NCBI GenBank assembly: GCA_016946835.1
Contig: JACVTC010000004.1
Location: 1-64,000 of the forward strand
Source: Neocallimastix lanati (nom. inval.)
Lineage: Eukaryota > Neocallimastigomycota > Neocallimastigomycetes > Neocallimastigales > Neocallimastigaceae
DNA: 64,000 nt
Direction: 5' to 3'
Below the pieces are notes generated by a model, which did not search any database, was not told the origin of the DNA, and saw only the letters and a list, made by a program, of their open reading frames with translations. The translations under genes were made by a program, and so were the position numbers. Shown in pieces: positions 16,969 to 30,829 of the stretch. Positions within the stretch are counted from its first letter, which is position 1. Every line of letters starts with the position of its first letter.

Positions 16969-19690
16969 CTACGTTATGAGATTCGAGGACGAAAAGGCCT
17001 CTAACTCTTCCCATTCATCGAAGATAACTCCATGTGGATGAAAATTATCATTCGAATCTGTATCAGAATTTCTTCTTTGCCTTATCGTCACGACGTCGAC
17101 GCTCTTGACAACGGTAGGTCTAACACTATACAAATCGATCATGGTGTAAAAATCACCAATCACAATAGGCATAACGTTAGTAAGGAATTCCGCAAGCCCC
17201 ACAAAATATGAAATCGGGAAAGAAGACTCGTTCGAAGGTGATTGAAAAATATTATTAATATATCGCCTTCTTTCCCCCGAGCCGATCTTTAAGATTTCAA
17301 ATACTGCATTTCCGCCAAGAAGGAGACACAGCACGTAAAAATTGATATTATCATCAAAATCTTCCTCTTTATCATCAGGAATGTTCAATGATTTCTCATG
17401 AACAATAAGAGAAAAATTAATAAAAATTTCATCAACAAAGGGAATGAAATGTTGCCTAAATTCTTCAAATTTAGGACATAAAAGTATCCAGTGTGTAAAA
17501 CTAGGTATGCTGTTACTCTCACCACAACAAGGGCAGTATGTTGGGCAATTTTCTGATACTAGATTACTTTTAACATACGTTTTTACATCAAATTTGAATC
17601 CACATTTAATTCGTCCAATCCAAAAAAATCCAAGAGAAAATTGTGAATATTTAAGTGATAGGCGTTGAATAAATTTTTTAAAACCAAATTTAAATTTCTT
17701 GTATTTTGTAGATCTGATCGCAGGAGTGCTTGAATAATGAATATTTTCCCAGTAAAACTTCCTTATTTCTCCAGGAAGTTTATTATTGTGCTTGTGTACT
17801 GCTAAACTCCGTGCTTTTTTCGTCCATGAATAGTGAGAAAGTGTAGGTATATTTTTGACTAAATGAGAAATAATACAAGAAGAATCTTTCCACTTTTTAA
17901 AGCATCGAATTATCGCCTTAGCACAAAAACTAGCTATAGGAGGTATAGAAAGTTCCTTAGACATATTGTAAATTGAAGTATTGGAGGTTTTATTTTTAAA
18001 CCCGAAACTCCAGTACAAACCTCGATTAAAAGCAGTTTGAGCTTTTTCAGTATTCTTTTTATTTGAACCAAGTAAGGGAGCATAATAAAGAACTGAACTA
18101 AGGACAAAAGAAACTAGTATACGAGTTTTAAAGTAGAAAGGAACATTCCTATTGGTTAAAAAACTAAAGAAAGAGTTAACTGTATAATTAATTTTACTAT
18201 TCATCTTAGCAATAATAGGTTTTAAATCCAACGATTCATTAAAAGGTATACCAAGATATGTATATTGATTAGTGCTTGGTATATAGTTCATACCAAGTCT
18301 AAATGTAGGATTTTCATAATGTCTTGAAGGTATAAAATTCTTTGGTTTAACAACTAGTGTAGCGCATTTATTGATTCCAAAGGTCATTTCATTTTTAATA
18401 CCCCAATCATGAGCAATATTCAAAAGGTTTTTAAGTGAAGATTTTGTAGGAGCTAATAATACAATATCATCAGCAAATAATCCACCACAACACTTTTTCT
18501 TTTCAGTAATCACACCATAACTTTTACATTTATCAAAAATATCATTGATAAATATATTGAATAAAATAGGAGAGAGAGGACACCCTTGGCGAACACCACG
18601 GTGTATTGGAAATTCTTTTGAAAGTTTACCATTAAAGTTTGCACGAGCTTTCGAGGTAAGGTATAGATTAGTAATGAATTGAAGGCATTTACCACGAATA
18701 CCAAGATTATTTAGTTTAGTAAGTATATTGTAAATTGGAACTGAATCATAAGCTTTTTTAAGGTCAAGAAAGGCAAGAAAGGTAAATTTATCCTTAAATT
18801 TTCTTCTTTGACAAATTTCACGAATGGATACAAATAAACTAATACATTCTTCTTTATTTCTAAAACCAAACTGTTCTGGTCTAATTATTCCATTAGAAAA
18901 AGCATAGTCCGATATTCTTTTAGTGACAATTTTTGATAGAATTTTTAAACCTACATTGATGAGTGAAATACCACGATAATTATTACAGTCTGAAAGATCC
19001 CCTTTTTTAGGAATAGAAACAATAGAAGCAGAGTTCCATTCATTAGGAAAGTCACCATCCCAAATTTTATTAAAAAGTAATAACAGACACTTTGCACAAT
19101 CGGAATAAGTAACCTCTTGATTAGAGTCATCCTGAGAAGAATTTCTACTCTCAGAATTAAAAAATGCTTTAAAAAATTCTGTAGGTATACCATCAGGACC
19201 AGGTGCTTTGTTATTTTTCATTGAAAGAACAGTTGAATGAATTTCTGACATGGAAATAGGTTGATTAATATCCCATGATTCCTGAGGAGTAGAAGAATTA
19301 TTAAGTATTCTTTTCCAATAATTTTCATTAAGACTGTGACCAGTTATATCAAAAGCAAGTTCTTCATAGTGTTCTGCAAAACGATTGAGTTGATCTTCTT
19401 GGGATACTAGAACATTACCTTCTTTATCTTTAATGTATACAGGTGATTGGGAAGGAGAGTAAGAAGGTTTAGAAATTTTCTTAAGTCCAGACCAACCACG
19501 CTGGGCATCATTTTTTAAGAAACATTCGCCGATGGAATGAATCAAATTTTTAAATCTAATATTCCTAATATTTCTTTTAATACTAATGATATAATCAGAA
19601 AGAACTCTATATTCTTTTGAGAGATCACAAAATTCTTGAAGATTTGACAAATCATTAAAGTTTAAAATTTTTAATCCTTTTATAAAATAA
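16969..19690 (-). pseudogene. LINE ORF2, reverse transcriptase and C-terminal region
   Basis: RT of a non-LTR retrotransposon. Homology starts near residue 40 (LNFNDLSNLQEF) of a frame that is open up to 19779. Motifs in order: NNKAPGPDGIP (189-199), SIPKKGDLSDCNNYRG (255-270), FLDLKKAYDSV (337-347), HRGVRQGCPLSP (393-404), FADD (435-438) and YTYLGIPF. The C-terminus carries a zinc-knuckle-like C-x2-C-x10-H-x4-C (C749 to C768), as in L1/Tad-like LINEs. The endonuclease that belongs in front of it is in another frame, joined across a frameshift near 19655-19690, so the copy is probably inactive. No stop lies within the RT part. Confidence 0.88.
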
Positions 19691-21055
19691 ATGTTTTTCA
19701 TGTGATAATTTCTTAATATAAGCAGGACAATGGAACGCTGAACCCTGTAAATTTGTAGGAACTCTTGCTTGAATGTCATCGCCTATTTTATTTGCTGTGT
19801 CAAGAAATTTTTTAACCATTGTATTAGAGTCTAGATTATCATTATGTTCAAATTCATCCAGTAAACATGTGAATTTATTATGAGAGAAGATTGCTTCACG
19901 TTTATCCCTACAAATTCGATTAGACCACTTAATTTGTTTATCCCGAGGGGGAGTAACAAAACCATCAGGAGATATTTTTTTACAAGAAAGAATACGTGGT
20001 AAATGGTCAGAGATGTCATTAAAAGAGTAGCATACAGAAGCAATATTCAGATAATTTCTTAATTTATCGTTCACTACTATAAAATCAATACAAGAATTCT
20101 TTCCACCATTAGACCAAGTAAATTGATGACCAACCATATCCATAACAAACCATTGAGGGGAAATTCTAAGAATAAGATCTTTGAGTTGTTGCTTAGTCAT
20201 GTTGAAATCACCAACAATAGCCGAAGGGTTATTCTGATGGTTCTTGAGCCAATTAGCAAAATCAGTTTCCGCTTTTTCTCTAGAGTCTTTGTGTTTTTTG
20301 CTAGGGATGTAAATGTTCCCTAAAGAACATCTGACACCCCAAAAAGAGAATATATTTACTGAGAGTATATATCTATATTCAAAATCATCATTAGTAAATT
20401 GGCAGGAGGAGTGCACACCTATATAAAGGCCCCTCATACCAGGGATTTTTTTGTCCGCACGTCTCAGTACTGTTCTATAATGATTAAGGAATGGATATGA
20501 GTTAGAAAAGGAGTTAAGGAATGAACTATTACCGACTTCTTGAAGACAAATACAAATAGGATTAAAGATTGAATTAAAATTGGTTAGTCCATCACGTTTT
20601 TCAGAATTCCAACCATTTATGTTCCAGCTAATACAGAGGTTAAAATATTTAGTATTCGAGAAAGGGTTAGCATACAGGAGGCTTTCAGAGATGGGGATTG
20701 AGGGTTCAGAATAATACCTGGTTCTATTATGATTAACATTGCTAAATGTGCGTATCCTTGAAATAATCTTCCATTTTATTCTTTTAACAGGTAAGTGCTT
20801 AGTAATCAAATAAATAACCTTCAAATAATCCGTATAATTATTATAGTTAACTCTTAGGATGAAGTAGTTTTCCATATTAATATAGTGTTTTTTAACGATT
20901 CCATGAACAACTTCATTACAATTTGATATCTTTTTGCTTAAAAATTCCCATAGTCTACTTTCAGTCCAAGATTCAAGATCATGAATGAAAATTAAAACAA
21001 ATTTATCATGGTCAGGACCATAAAGTCGCAGACCTCTTCGTAAAGTTGACATCAT
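19655..21055 (-). pseudogene. LINE ORF2, apurinic-like endonuclease region
   Basis: A 466-residue frame. The N-terminus (residues about 18-98, FVLIFIHDLESW ... YFILRVNYNNY ... KRIKWKI) has an RRM-like alternation of strands and helices, which is inference. The exonuclease-endonuclease-phosphatase fold follows: SWNINGW (143-149), LQEV (171-174, catalytic Glu), VGDFNM (281-286), FTWSNGG (312-318), CID (322-324) and SDH (349-351). All catalytic residues are present. The frame ends at TAA then TGA (about 19655), and the RT continues in the +1 frame. Most LINEs of this type have EN and RT in one frame, so a single-base indel is likely. No separate ORF1 was found upstream. Confidence 0.87.
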
Positions 21056-21640
21056 AAAATAAAAACTTATCTATATTAATAAAAGGTAAGTGTAATATAA
21101 AAATAAAAAAATAAAATTAGTAAAAAATTAAAAAATTAAAAAAAAAAATAAAAATTTATTGCTGTTGTCTTCTCTTTCGTGTATAATGTTTGCTAAAACT
21201 TGTTTGTTTTTCTTTCTTTTTGTGTTGACTAGTTTTTAATTAATGATTTTCAATTATAAATTCCTGTTTTATGTAAAAATTTCTGTAAAATAATCATATA
21301 TAATATAAAATTTAAATGTTAATGAAATAATAGTTGTGAAAAACTATAAAAAGATTCCCATCCGTAAAATAATGTCTCAAACACAAGCTTTGGAGTGAAT
21401 CAATCTCCTACATTTCCATTTTACAATAGCTACATGAGAGTATAAATAATACTATAGAAAAAAACATATACAAAATAATGCTAAAGTAAAAAATACAATA
21501 GATTCATTACAATGATAATATGTAGAAACTACATGATATTATTAATTATACAACTCCAATGTTACTACATATCCAGTTTAAGACATTATAGAACATCAAG
21601 TTCACTTTCTACAGTCTTCCAGTATTCCAGATTTCTCTCT
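21056..21640. other. LINE 5' flank, no gene seen
   Basis: Pyrimidine-rich stretch about 21166-21240, then mixed AT-rich sequence. It may include the LINE 5' UTR. No frame or domain is recognisable. Confidence 0.4.
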
Positions 21641-21810
21641 TCGTACTAGAAGCCACTTTAGAAAGGATAACCATTGATTATCATCAGAATCACAGAAAGC
21701 TGTAATTAGTACACCTGATATAGGTTATTCCTTTTCCATCAACCCTCCATGGACCTGGAAAAACAGTCCACTTCATTGGGAATGAATTTCATGACATTTT
21801 CAGTTAACTC
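21640..21810 (-). pseudogene. Degraded coding remnant, unknown
   Basis: Markedly less AT-rich than its surroundings. The minus strand holds protein-like segments in different frames: KFIPNEVDCFSRSMEG and, after a shift, GVLITAFCDSDDNQWLSFLKWLL, ending in VRREKSGILEDCRK. The pattern of hydrophobic strand, acidic residues, then W..FLKWL recalls DDE-type transposases, but no motif is decisive. Stops and shifts show it is dead. Confidence 0.4.
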
Positions 21811-21829
21811 ATTTGATAATAAATTTAAA

Positions 21830-22260
21830 TTATAATAATATATTTTTCAAATAATGTTTTATTTTTTTATTTGAGTAAAAAAATTTTATATCTTAAAAAT
21901 AATATATTTTATTAATTTTTATTTTATATGATTAAATAACTTATAATTTAAATACTTGTATTTTTAAATAAATGAGTTAGAATAAATAAATAACCAAAAT
22001 GCTCTTTATTTTAATAAATTTTTAAAAAAATGATAAAATTATTAAGTTCGGAGAAATTTTTACAATTTATATATTTTGATTAAAACTAATAGAATTGTAA
22101 ATATATATTAATTGTAATTAAAAATTTAAAAAATACTATTATTTAAAAAATGATTTTATTTTTTTAAAAAAAAAAAAAATAAAATAAACAGTTAATATAT
22201 TAATAATATTTATTTAAATAAATTTATTTTTTTATTTTATTTCATTTTTATATATCTTAT

Positions 22261-22338
<78 letters not shown>

Positions 22339-22517
22339 ATATTCTATTATAAATAAATAATAATGTTTAATATTATGGATATATTTTATTATGATTATTA
22401 TTATATATCATAATAATAAAAATAAATAAATAAAAAAAAAAAAAAAAAAAATAATAATAATAATAATAATAATAAATATATATACATTAAAGTTATGTAT
22501 TATAATTTTCATTTATC
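21830..22517. other. Gene-free AT-rich spacer with (AT)n
   Basis: A23 run (about 22261-22284), an (AT)n microsatellite (22289-22323), and A and AAT runs at 22430-22475. Nothing else seen. Confidence 0.6.
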
Positions 22518-25703
<3,186 letters not shown>

Positions 25704-26139
25704 TTATTTAAAATGTTCTATTTACAATTTATATTTTTAATTTTAAAATATAGTATGATCTATTAACCAAAAGTTTTAAATAACCTTTTATTTAAACATT
25801 CAAAACTAATTTTTATATTAATATATTATTGTAAACTAAAATTCTTAATTTATGTATTTTAAAAATTATTGGATAAAATATGATATTAAAAATTTGAAAA
25901 AATATTAATTTTTAACATAATTTTTTATATAAAATTATTTAATATTTTATTTTTTTAAAAAATTTAAAAAGAAATTATACATACATTAAGTAATATGTAA
26001 TACAATGTATTTCATATGTATGTATATTATATATTATATATTATATTTAATATTTTAATATAAATAATAATTACACACTATACTATATCAATTTTTACAT
26101 TTTTATTAATAAAAATATTTTAGAAAAGTATTAAATAAA

Positions 26140-27030
26140 TTATGATAAGTTTTCCTTTATAATTTCTTTCAACCTCTCGGGATCTATATTTTCTGCATGC
26201 TTAAAAAAGTAAGACCATTTTTCAATATTTATTTCCAGCTCTTCGAACTCTTTATGAAACTTCGACAATTATAGGAAATAAAAGGGCACTTGCATCATGT
26301 CCTACTCTTCAGTAATAATGTCTCTTATCTAGTGGTGAGATATACCCTTCCCTGTGTGGAAATAAAGTCTCCTCCATAATTGCTAGGAAGATAACTGGAC
26401 GCATTTTCATGCATCTGCCTTTGTTATTTTTTTCTTTCTTATCTTTTGGCCTTTGGCTAAGGTACACACGACTTGCATACTCAATAGCTCTTTGAATAAA
26501 ACAGGAATCAGATGCCCATTGCGTCTCTAATATAAAATGATTGCCATCTTTTGTTTTTCACAGCGCCTCGACAACACAATTTGCGTAAAATTGCAATCTC
26601 AATGTCGAATTCCAATTTCCTATCGAGATCGGACTATCAACACAACTAACTATCTAACAATCAACATGTATCTCTCTAGTTTACATGCAGGTGCAAAATA
26701 TAATCCAAAAGACAGAAAAAAGTTATTCCTTGTTCTGTAAATAATTCGCTCCATCTGTATCATCTTCCTTCAATAGACTTAGGACTTGTAACGGACATCA
26801 ACTGCAAATCCTCCTATATAATTGTTCCCATGACGAACCATAAAAGCCAACCTAAGTCATATCCTCCTGGAAATGGAGGTAAAGCATAGCTATACAATAC
26901 TTATATCCCAAGACTTCCTGGTATCCCCAATCTGGAACACTTTTCAAGGAACTTTGAGAATCATTTACTAATGTTTTTCTTTCAGAACGCTTTCTTCCTA
27001 GAACTTACTTTAGTTGTATTTCAATATCAT
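26140..27030 (-). pseudogene. PD-(D/E)XK nuclease-family transposase (Rpn/PDDEXK_2-like) relic
   Basis: On the minus strand, GNHFILETQWASDS (near 26543-26500) is followed by FIQRAIEYASRVYLSQ, MRPVIFLAIMEETLFPH and, in another frame, FEELEINIEKWSYFF and ENIDPERLKEIIKENLS, ending at the stop 26140-26142. E-x-Q, RA-x-EYASR..Q, the VIxxAI..LF strand and the C-terminal EEL..xEKWxYF block are the signature of the family. Stops (for example after KRHYY) and at least one shift kill it. The less AT-rich stretch to about 27030 keeps scraps such as VPDWGYQEVLGYKYCI in other frames; its link to the nuclease is uncertain. The family is of bacterial type, so horizontal origin is plausible. Confidence 0.7.
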
Positions 27031-27860
27031 TAATGGCAAAATTTTTATAATTTAAAAAAAAATATATATATAATAATAATAATAATATAATAATAGTAAA
27101 TAATAATAAACAATAGCAATAATAAATTCTAATATATAATAGTAAATATTAATTAATAATAATAAATTATAGATTATATTAACTAATAATAAATGATAAT
27201 AATAATATAACAATAATAATAATTATAATAATTAATAATTAATAAAAAAAATAATATAGATGTTTAAATAATAAAAAATAATACTATACATATTTAAATA
27301 ACAATAATACATATATTTAAATAATAAATTATTAATAATAAATTATATATTTGTAATAAATAAAGAATAACTATGTATAATTTATTATAATTTTTAATAA
27401 ATTATATATTAAGATTTTTGAATTATAAATAATTTAATATCTTAAAATATTTTTATATTTAGTTTATAATTACATTTACATAAATTATGATAATAAAATG
27501 TCTTGAAAGGTTTTATTTATAAAGTTATATTTTTAGTAATTTTTTAATTATTATTATTTTTATCATAAAACTATATAAATTATATAAATTAGAGAATTGT
27601 ATTTATTAATAATTTACATTTTTCAATATTTTTTAATAATAATTAACTTTTATATAATTATTAATTTTTTCTTTTTTTTTTTTTTTTTATTTTATTTTAT
27701 TTTTTTTTTTTTTTTTTTTTTACAAATAATTTAATATAATAATAAATTTATAATATTAATTAATAATAATTTATTTAAATAAAGAAACTATAATTATTAT
27801 TAATAAAATATTAATAATATTTAATAATTTATTATTTATTATTTTTATTTAATTTTACTC

Positions 27861-27934
<74 letters not shown>

Positions 27935-28435
27935 TGCTTAATCTTATTTTATTTTATTTTTTATTTTATTTTTTATTTTATTTTTTATTTTATTTTTTAT
28001 TTTATTTTTTATTTTATTTTTTATTTTATTTTTTATTTTATTTTATTTAATTTTTTTTTTTTTTTTTGATATTTATTTCTTTTTTTATTTTTTTTTTTTT
28101 TTTAGAAAGTTTTGTTATGGTATATCGAGAAGTATTATTTCCTTCAATAGTATTAAAATTGAGTTTCTAATTAATACTTTAGATATATTTATATAAATAA
28201 AAAAAGTAAATAATTATTTTCACTCATATAATAATAATTCTTATGAATTTATTTCTAAAAACTAAAATAATTAATACTTTTTATTATAATATTTGTATAA
28301 TATATATATAATTGTTTTTATACATGATAAAAATAATAAAAATAAGTTAAAAATTTAAAATAAATATATATTTAAATAAAAATAAAATATTATATAATTG
28401 GAATAAATACAAAATAAAAAATTATAAAATACAAA
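27031..28435. other. Gene-free AT-rich spacer with microsatellites
   Basis: AATA/TAAT-rich sequence, T runs at 27670-27720, (TTA)n at 27863-27931 and a 12-bp ATTTTATTTTTT tandem repeat at about 27945-28045. The last 300 bases are the probable promoter of the F-box gene. No distinct element was recognised. Confidence 0.6.
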
Positions 28436-30373
28436 ATGGGGATTGGAAAAAAGCATAAACCAAGTGTATCGGAAGTACCAGAAAAATATGTTCGTGATCC
28501 TAATAGGAAATCAATACCTTTAAATCCTAAAATATTATCATGCTTGGTAAGTTACATGCCGAGAAAAGAGCAAATGATATGCTTATATATGAATAAAGCA
28601 TTTGCTGCAGCAGTGGTGCCATTTTTATGGGAAATGATTCCATTGAAAAAAAAATCTTTGGAAATTGCAAAAATTTTGCAAATAAAAATCACTGAAGGTC
28701 CTTTACATACAGGAGATAATATAAAAGAAACAAAGAAAAAGAAAAAAAAGAGGGTAAGAAGAGGAAATAATGGTGAAATTCCAGAGGGTGAAGAAGATAA
28801 AGAGGAATCACCAATATCACCTGAAACACCATTACCAGATAAACTTCCTGAAATAGTATTAGATACAGAAAACAACAAATACCCACCAATGTTTGAATAT
28901 CATACATTTGTTAAAATTTTAAATGGTGAAAATATGGATATATGGGATGATACAACAATGAAAGTATTAGAAAGGTGTGGTACAAATGCTAAAAAGGTTT
29001 TATTATTAAATGTTAGATTTTATAATACAGCGTTATTTGCTAAAACTATTGCATTATGCTGTCCAAATATTACTGATATTAATTTTCAAGGAACAAGAGA
29101 TTTAGGAAAATTAATTTTAGATACTTTTTTAAATAGTTGTTCTCAAATTAATTCGTTAAATCTTGTTAATACATCATGTAAAACAGGAAAATCTATTTTA
29201 GATGCATTAAAGCAAATGAAATCTGAGAAGCTATTATGCCTAAAATTTGGATTAAATGTAGATTTAATTGAAACAAATATTCGTGGTGCAAGATTTTTGG
29301 GTTCAAATAATATTAACCCAGAAACAGGAACTAAACCAAATCCTGATTTAGTAGAAGCTGTTGATCGTCGTCCAAGTGTATTGGCAAGACAATATCCTAT
29401 CGATATTACAAACCAAATATCAAACTATATGGTAAATTTAGTTATTTTAACAATTTTCTCAGGTCAAGAAATATCAGCTGAATCACTTATGCAATTTGCA
29501 AAAGTTTGTACCAAATTAGAAGAATTAACACTTGGATGTTTAAATAATAATGATGAAATAATGGAAATGTTTCTAAGAAATAATAATAAAAAATTAAAAA
29601 TATTGGAAATTATAGATTGTAGAGATATAAATGAAACAGATGCTTTTGAAAAAAAATTGAACACTGAAAGCATTGAAAGAGCAACTGTAACTGAAAAAAC
29701 TGCTATTAAAGAAGATACCGACGAAGTAATAGTTTTACACGAAGATGGAATTACAAAAAAAACATTCCAAAATATAGCTGAATATTGTACTAATCTTTTA
29801 AAGTTTTCATTTGACAATAAACGTAAAAACTTTTTATACATGGATACAAAAACAACATATGAATATTCTCCTTGTGATTTAGCTGAATGTTTTAAAAAAT
29901 TACCAAAATTAAAGGTTTTAAAATTATCATATAATCCAGTAAGTGATGACGAAATGGCTGAAATTATAAAATCATGTCCAAATCTTTGTGTATTAGATAT
30001 TGAATCATGCTATTGGTCTTTAGGAATGAAATCACTATCTGTTCTTCCTCATACCTTATTCTCAATTAATTGCTTTATTGGTAAAGACGTAACGTCAAAT
30101 GATATTCGTAATTTAATTAAAAATTTAACTTCATTAAACAATTTTGTTATGTTTTTGCCATTTCTTCCAAAACCAAAACCAAAAGTTAAGAAATCTAAAG
30201 CAAAGCAACAAGAACCTTATGATGATTGGGTATCATTGCTTGAATGTTCTGTTGAAGGATATGATTCAATAAAAAGACGATCTTCTCATATATTTTTAGA
30301 AGGTGTATTGAGATCTGAATCATTATTCCATTTTAAAAGCGAAAATATTCAGAAATTAAAACAAATAATTTAA
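28436..30373 (+). CDS. F-box protein with leucine-rich-repeat-like region (645 aa)
   Basis: Single-exon gene. Residues about 27-75 (LNPKILSCLVSYMPRKEQMI .. FLWEMIPL) match the F-box pattern L-P-x-E-I-L..I-x-x-x-L..W, ending with the P-x-LW element common in fungal F-box proteins. A Lys/Arg-rich tract (KKKKKRVRRG, about 101-110) and an acidic Pro-rich segment follow. The rest shows irregular leucine-rich repeats: CPNITDINFQG, INSLNLVNTSCK, LEELTLGCLNN, LKILEIIDC, LKVLKLSYNPVSD and CPNLCVLDIESC. The likely role is substrate receptor of an SCF ubiquitin ligase, binding Skp1 through the F-box. The substrate cannot be told. No intron is needed, and the frame is uninterrupted over 1.9 kb. Confidence 0.82.
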   Translation: MGIGKKHKPSVSEVPEKYVRDPNRKSIPLNPKILSCLVSYMPRKEQMICLYMNKAFAAAVVPFLWEMIPLKKKSLEIAKILQIKITEGPLHTGDNIKETKKKKKKRVRRGNNGEIPEGEEDKEESPISPETPLPDKLPEIVLDTENNKYPPMFEYHTFVKILNGENMDIWDDTTMKVLERCGTNAKKVLLLNVRFYNTALFAKTIALCCPNITDINFQGTRDLGKLILDTFLNSCSQINSLNLVNTSCKTGKSILDALKQMKSEKLLCLKFGLNVDLIETNIRGARFLGSNNINPETGTKPNPDLVEAVDRRPSVLARQYPIDITNQISNYMVNLVILTIFSGQEISAESLMQFAKVCTKLEELTLGCLNNNDEIMEMFLRNNNKKLKILEIIDCRDINETDAFEKKLNTESIERATVTEKTAIKEDTDEVIVLHEDGITKKTFQNIAEYCTNLLKFSFDNKRKNFLYMDTKTTYEYSPCDLAECFKKLPKLKVLKLSYNPVSDDEMAEIIKSCPNLCVLDIESCYWSLGMKSLSVLPHTLFSINCFIGKDVTSNDIRNLIKNLTSLNNFVMFLPFLPKPKPKVKKSKAKQQEPYDDWVSLLECSVEGYDSIKRRSSHIFLEGVLRSESLFHFKSENIQKLKQII

Positions 30374-30829
30374 GTAGGAAGTCCTTATAAAATTAAATGT
30401 AACTGGCAATATATTTATTTAATTTTAATTTTAAAGAAGATATATTTAAATAATATTAAAAAAATGATAAACTTTTAATGTAGTTTTGTTAATATTTAAT
30501 AAACAAATACAGTAAAAAAAATTATTTAATTTAATAATTAAGTAAATAAATAAAAAAAATAAAAAAATAAAAAAAATAAAGAAAAAAAGTAAATAATATA
30601 ATAAAATAAAAATGTAAAGATATATATATATAATATATATAATAAATAATATATATTAATATTTAATTAGAATAATATTATTAAATTAATTATTTATTAA
30701 ATATATTTATATATTATTTTAAAAAATTTAGAAATATCAATTAAAAAAAGAAAACTTTAATTTTTTATAAACTTTTTTTTTTTTTAAAAAAAAATCTAAA
30801 TAAATTTATTTATTCAAACATCAAATTAA
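30374..30829. other. Convergent intergenic spacer
   Basis: AT-rich sequence between the 3' ends of the F-box gene (plus) and the WD-like gene (minus). Only A runs and palindromic AT stretches are seen. Confidence 0.6.

Noticed and set aside
26537-26740. Plus-strand 67-residue frame
   Set aside because: Opposite strand of the PD-(D/E)XK relic; the minus strand explains the region.
28552-28907. Minus-strand frames inside the F-box gene
   Set aside because: Antisense of an intact 645-residue frame with a recognisable F-box.
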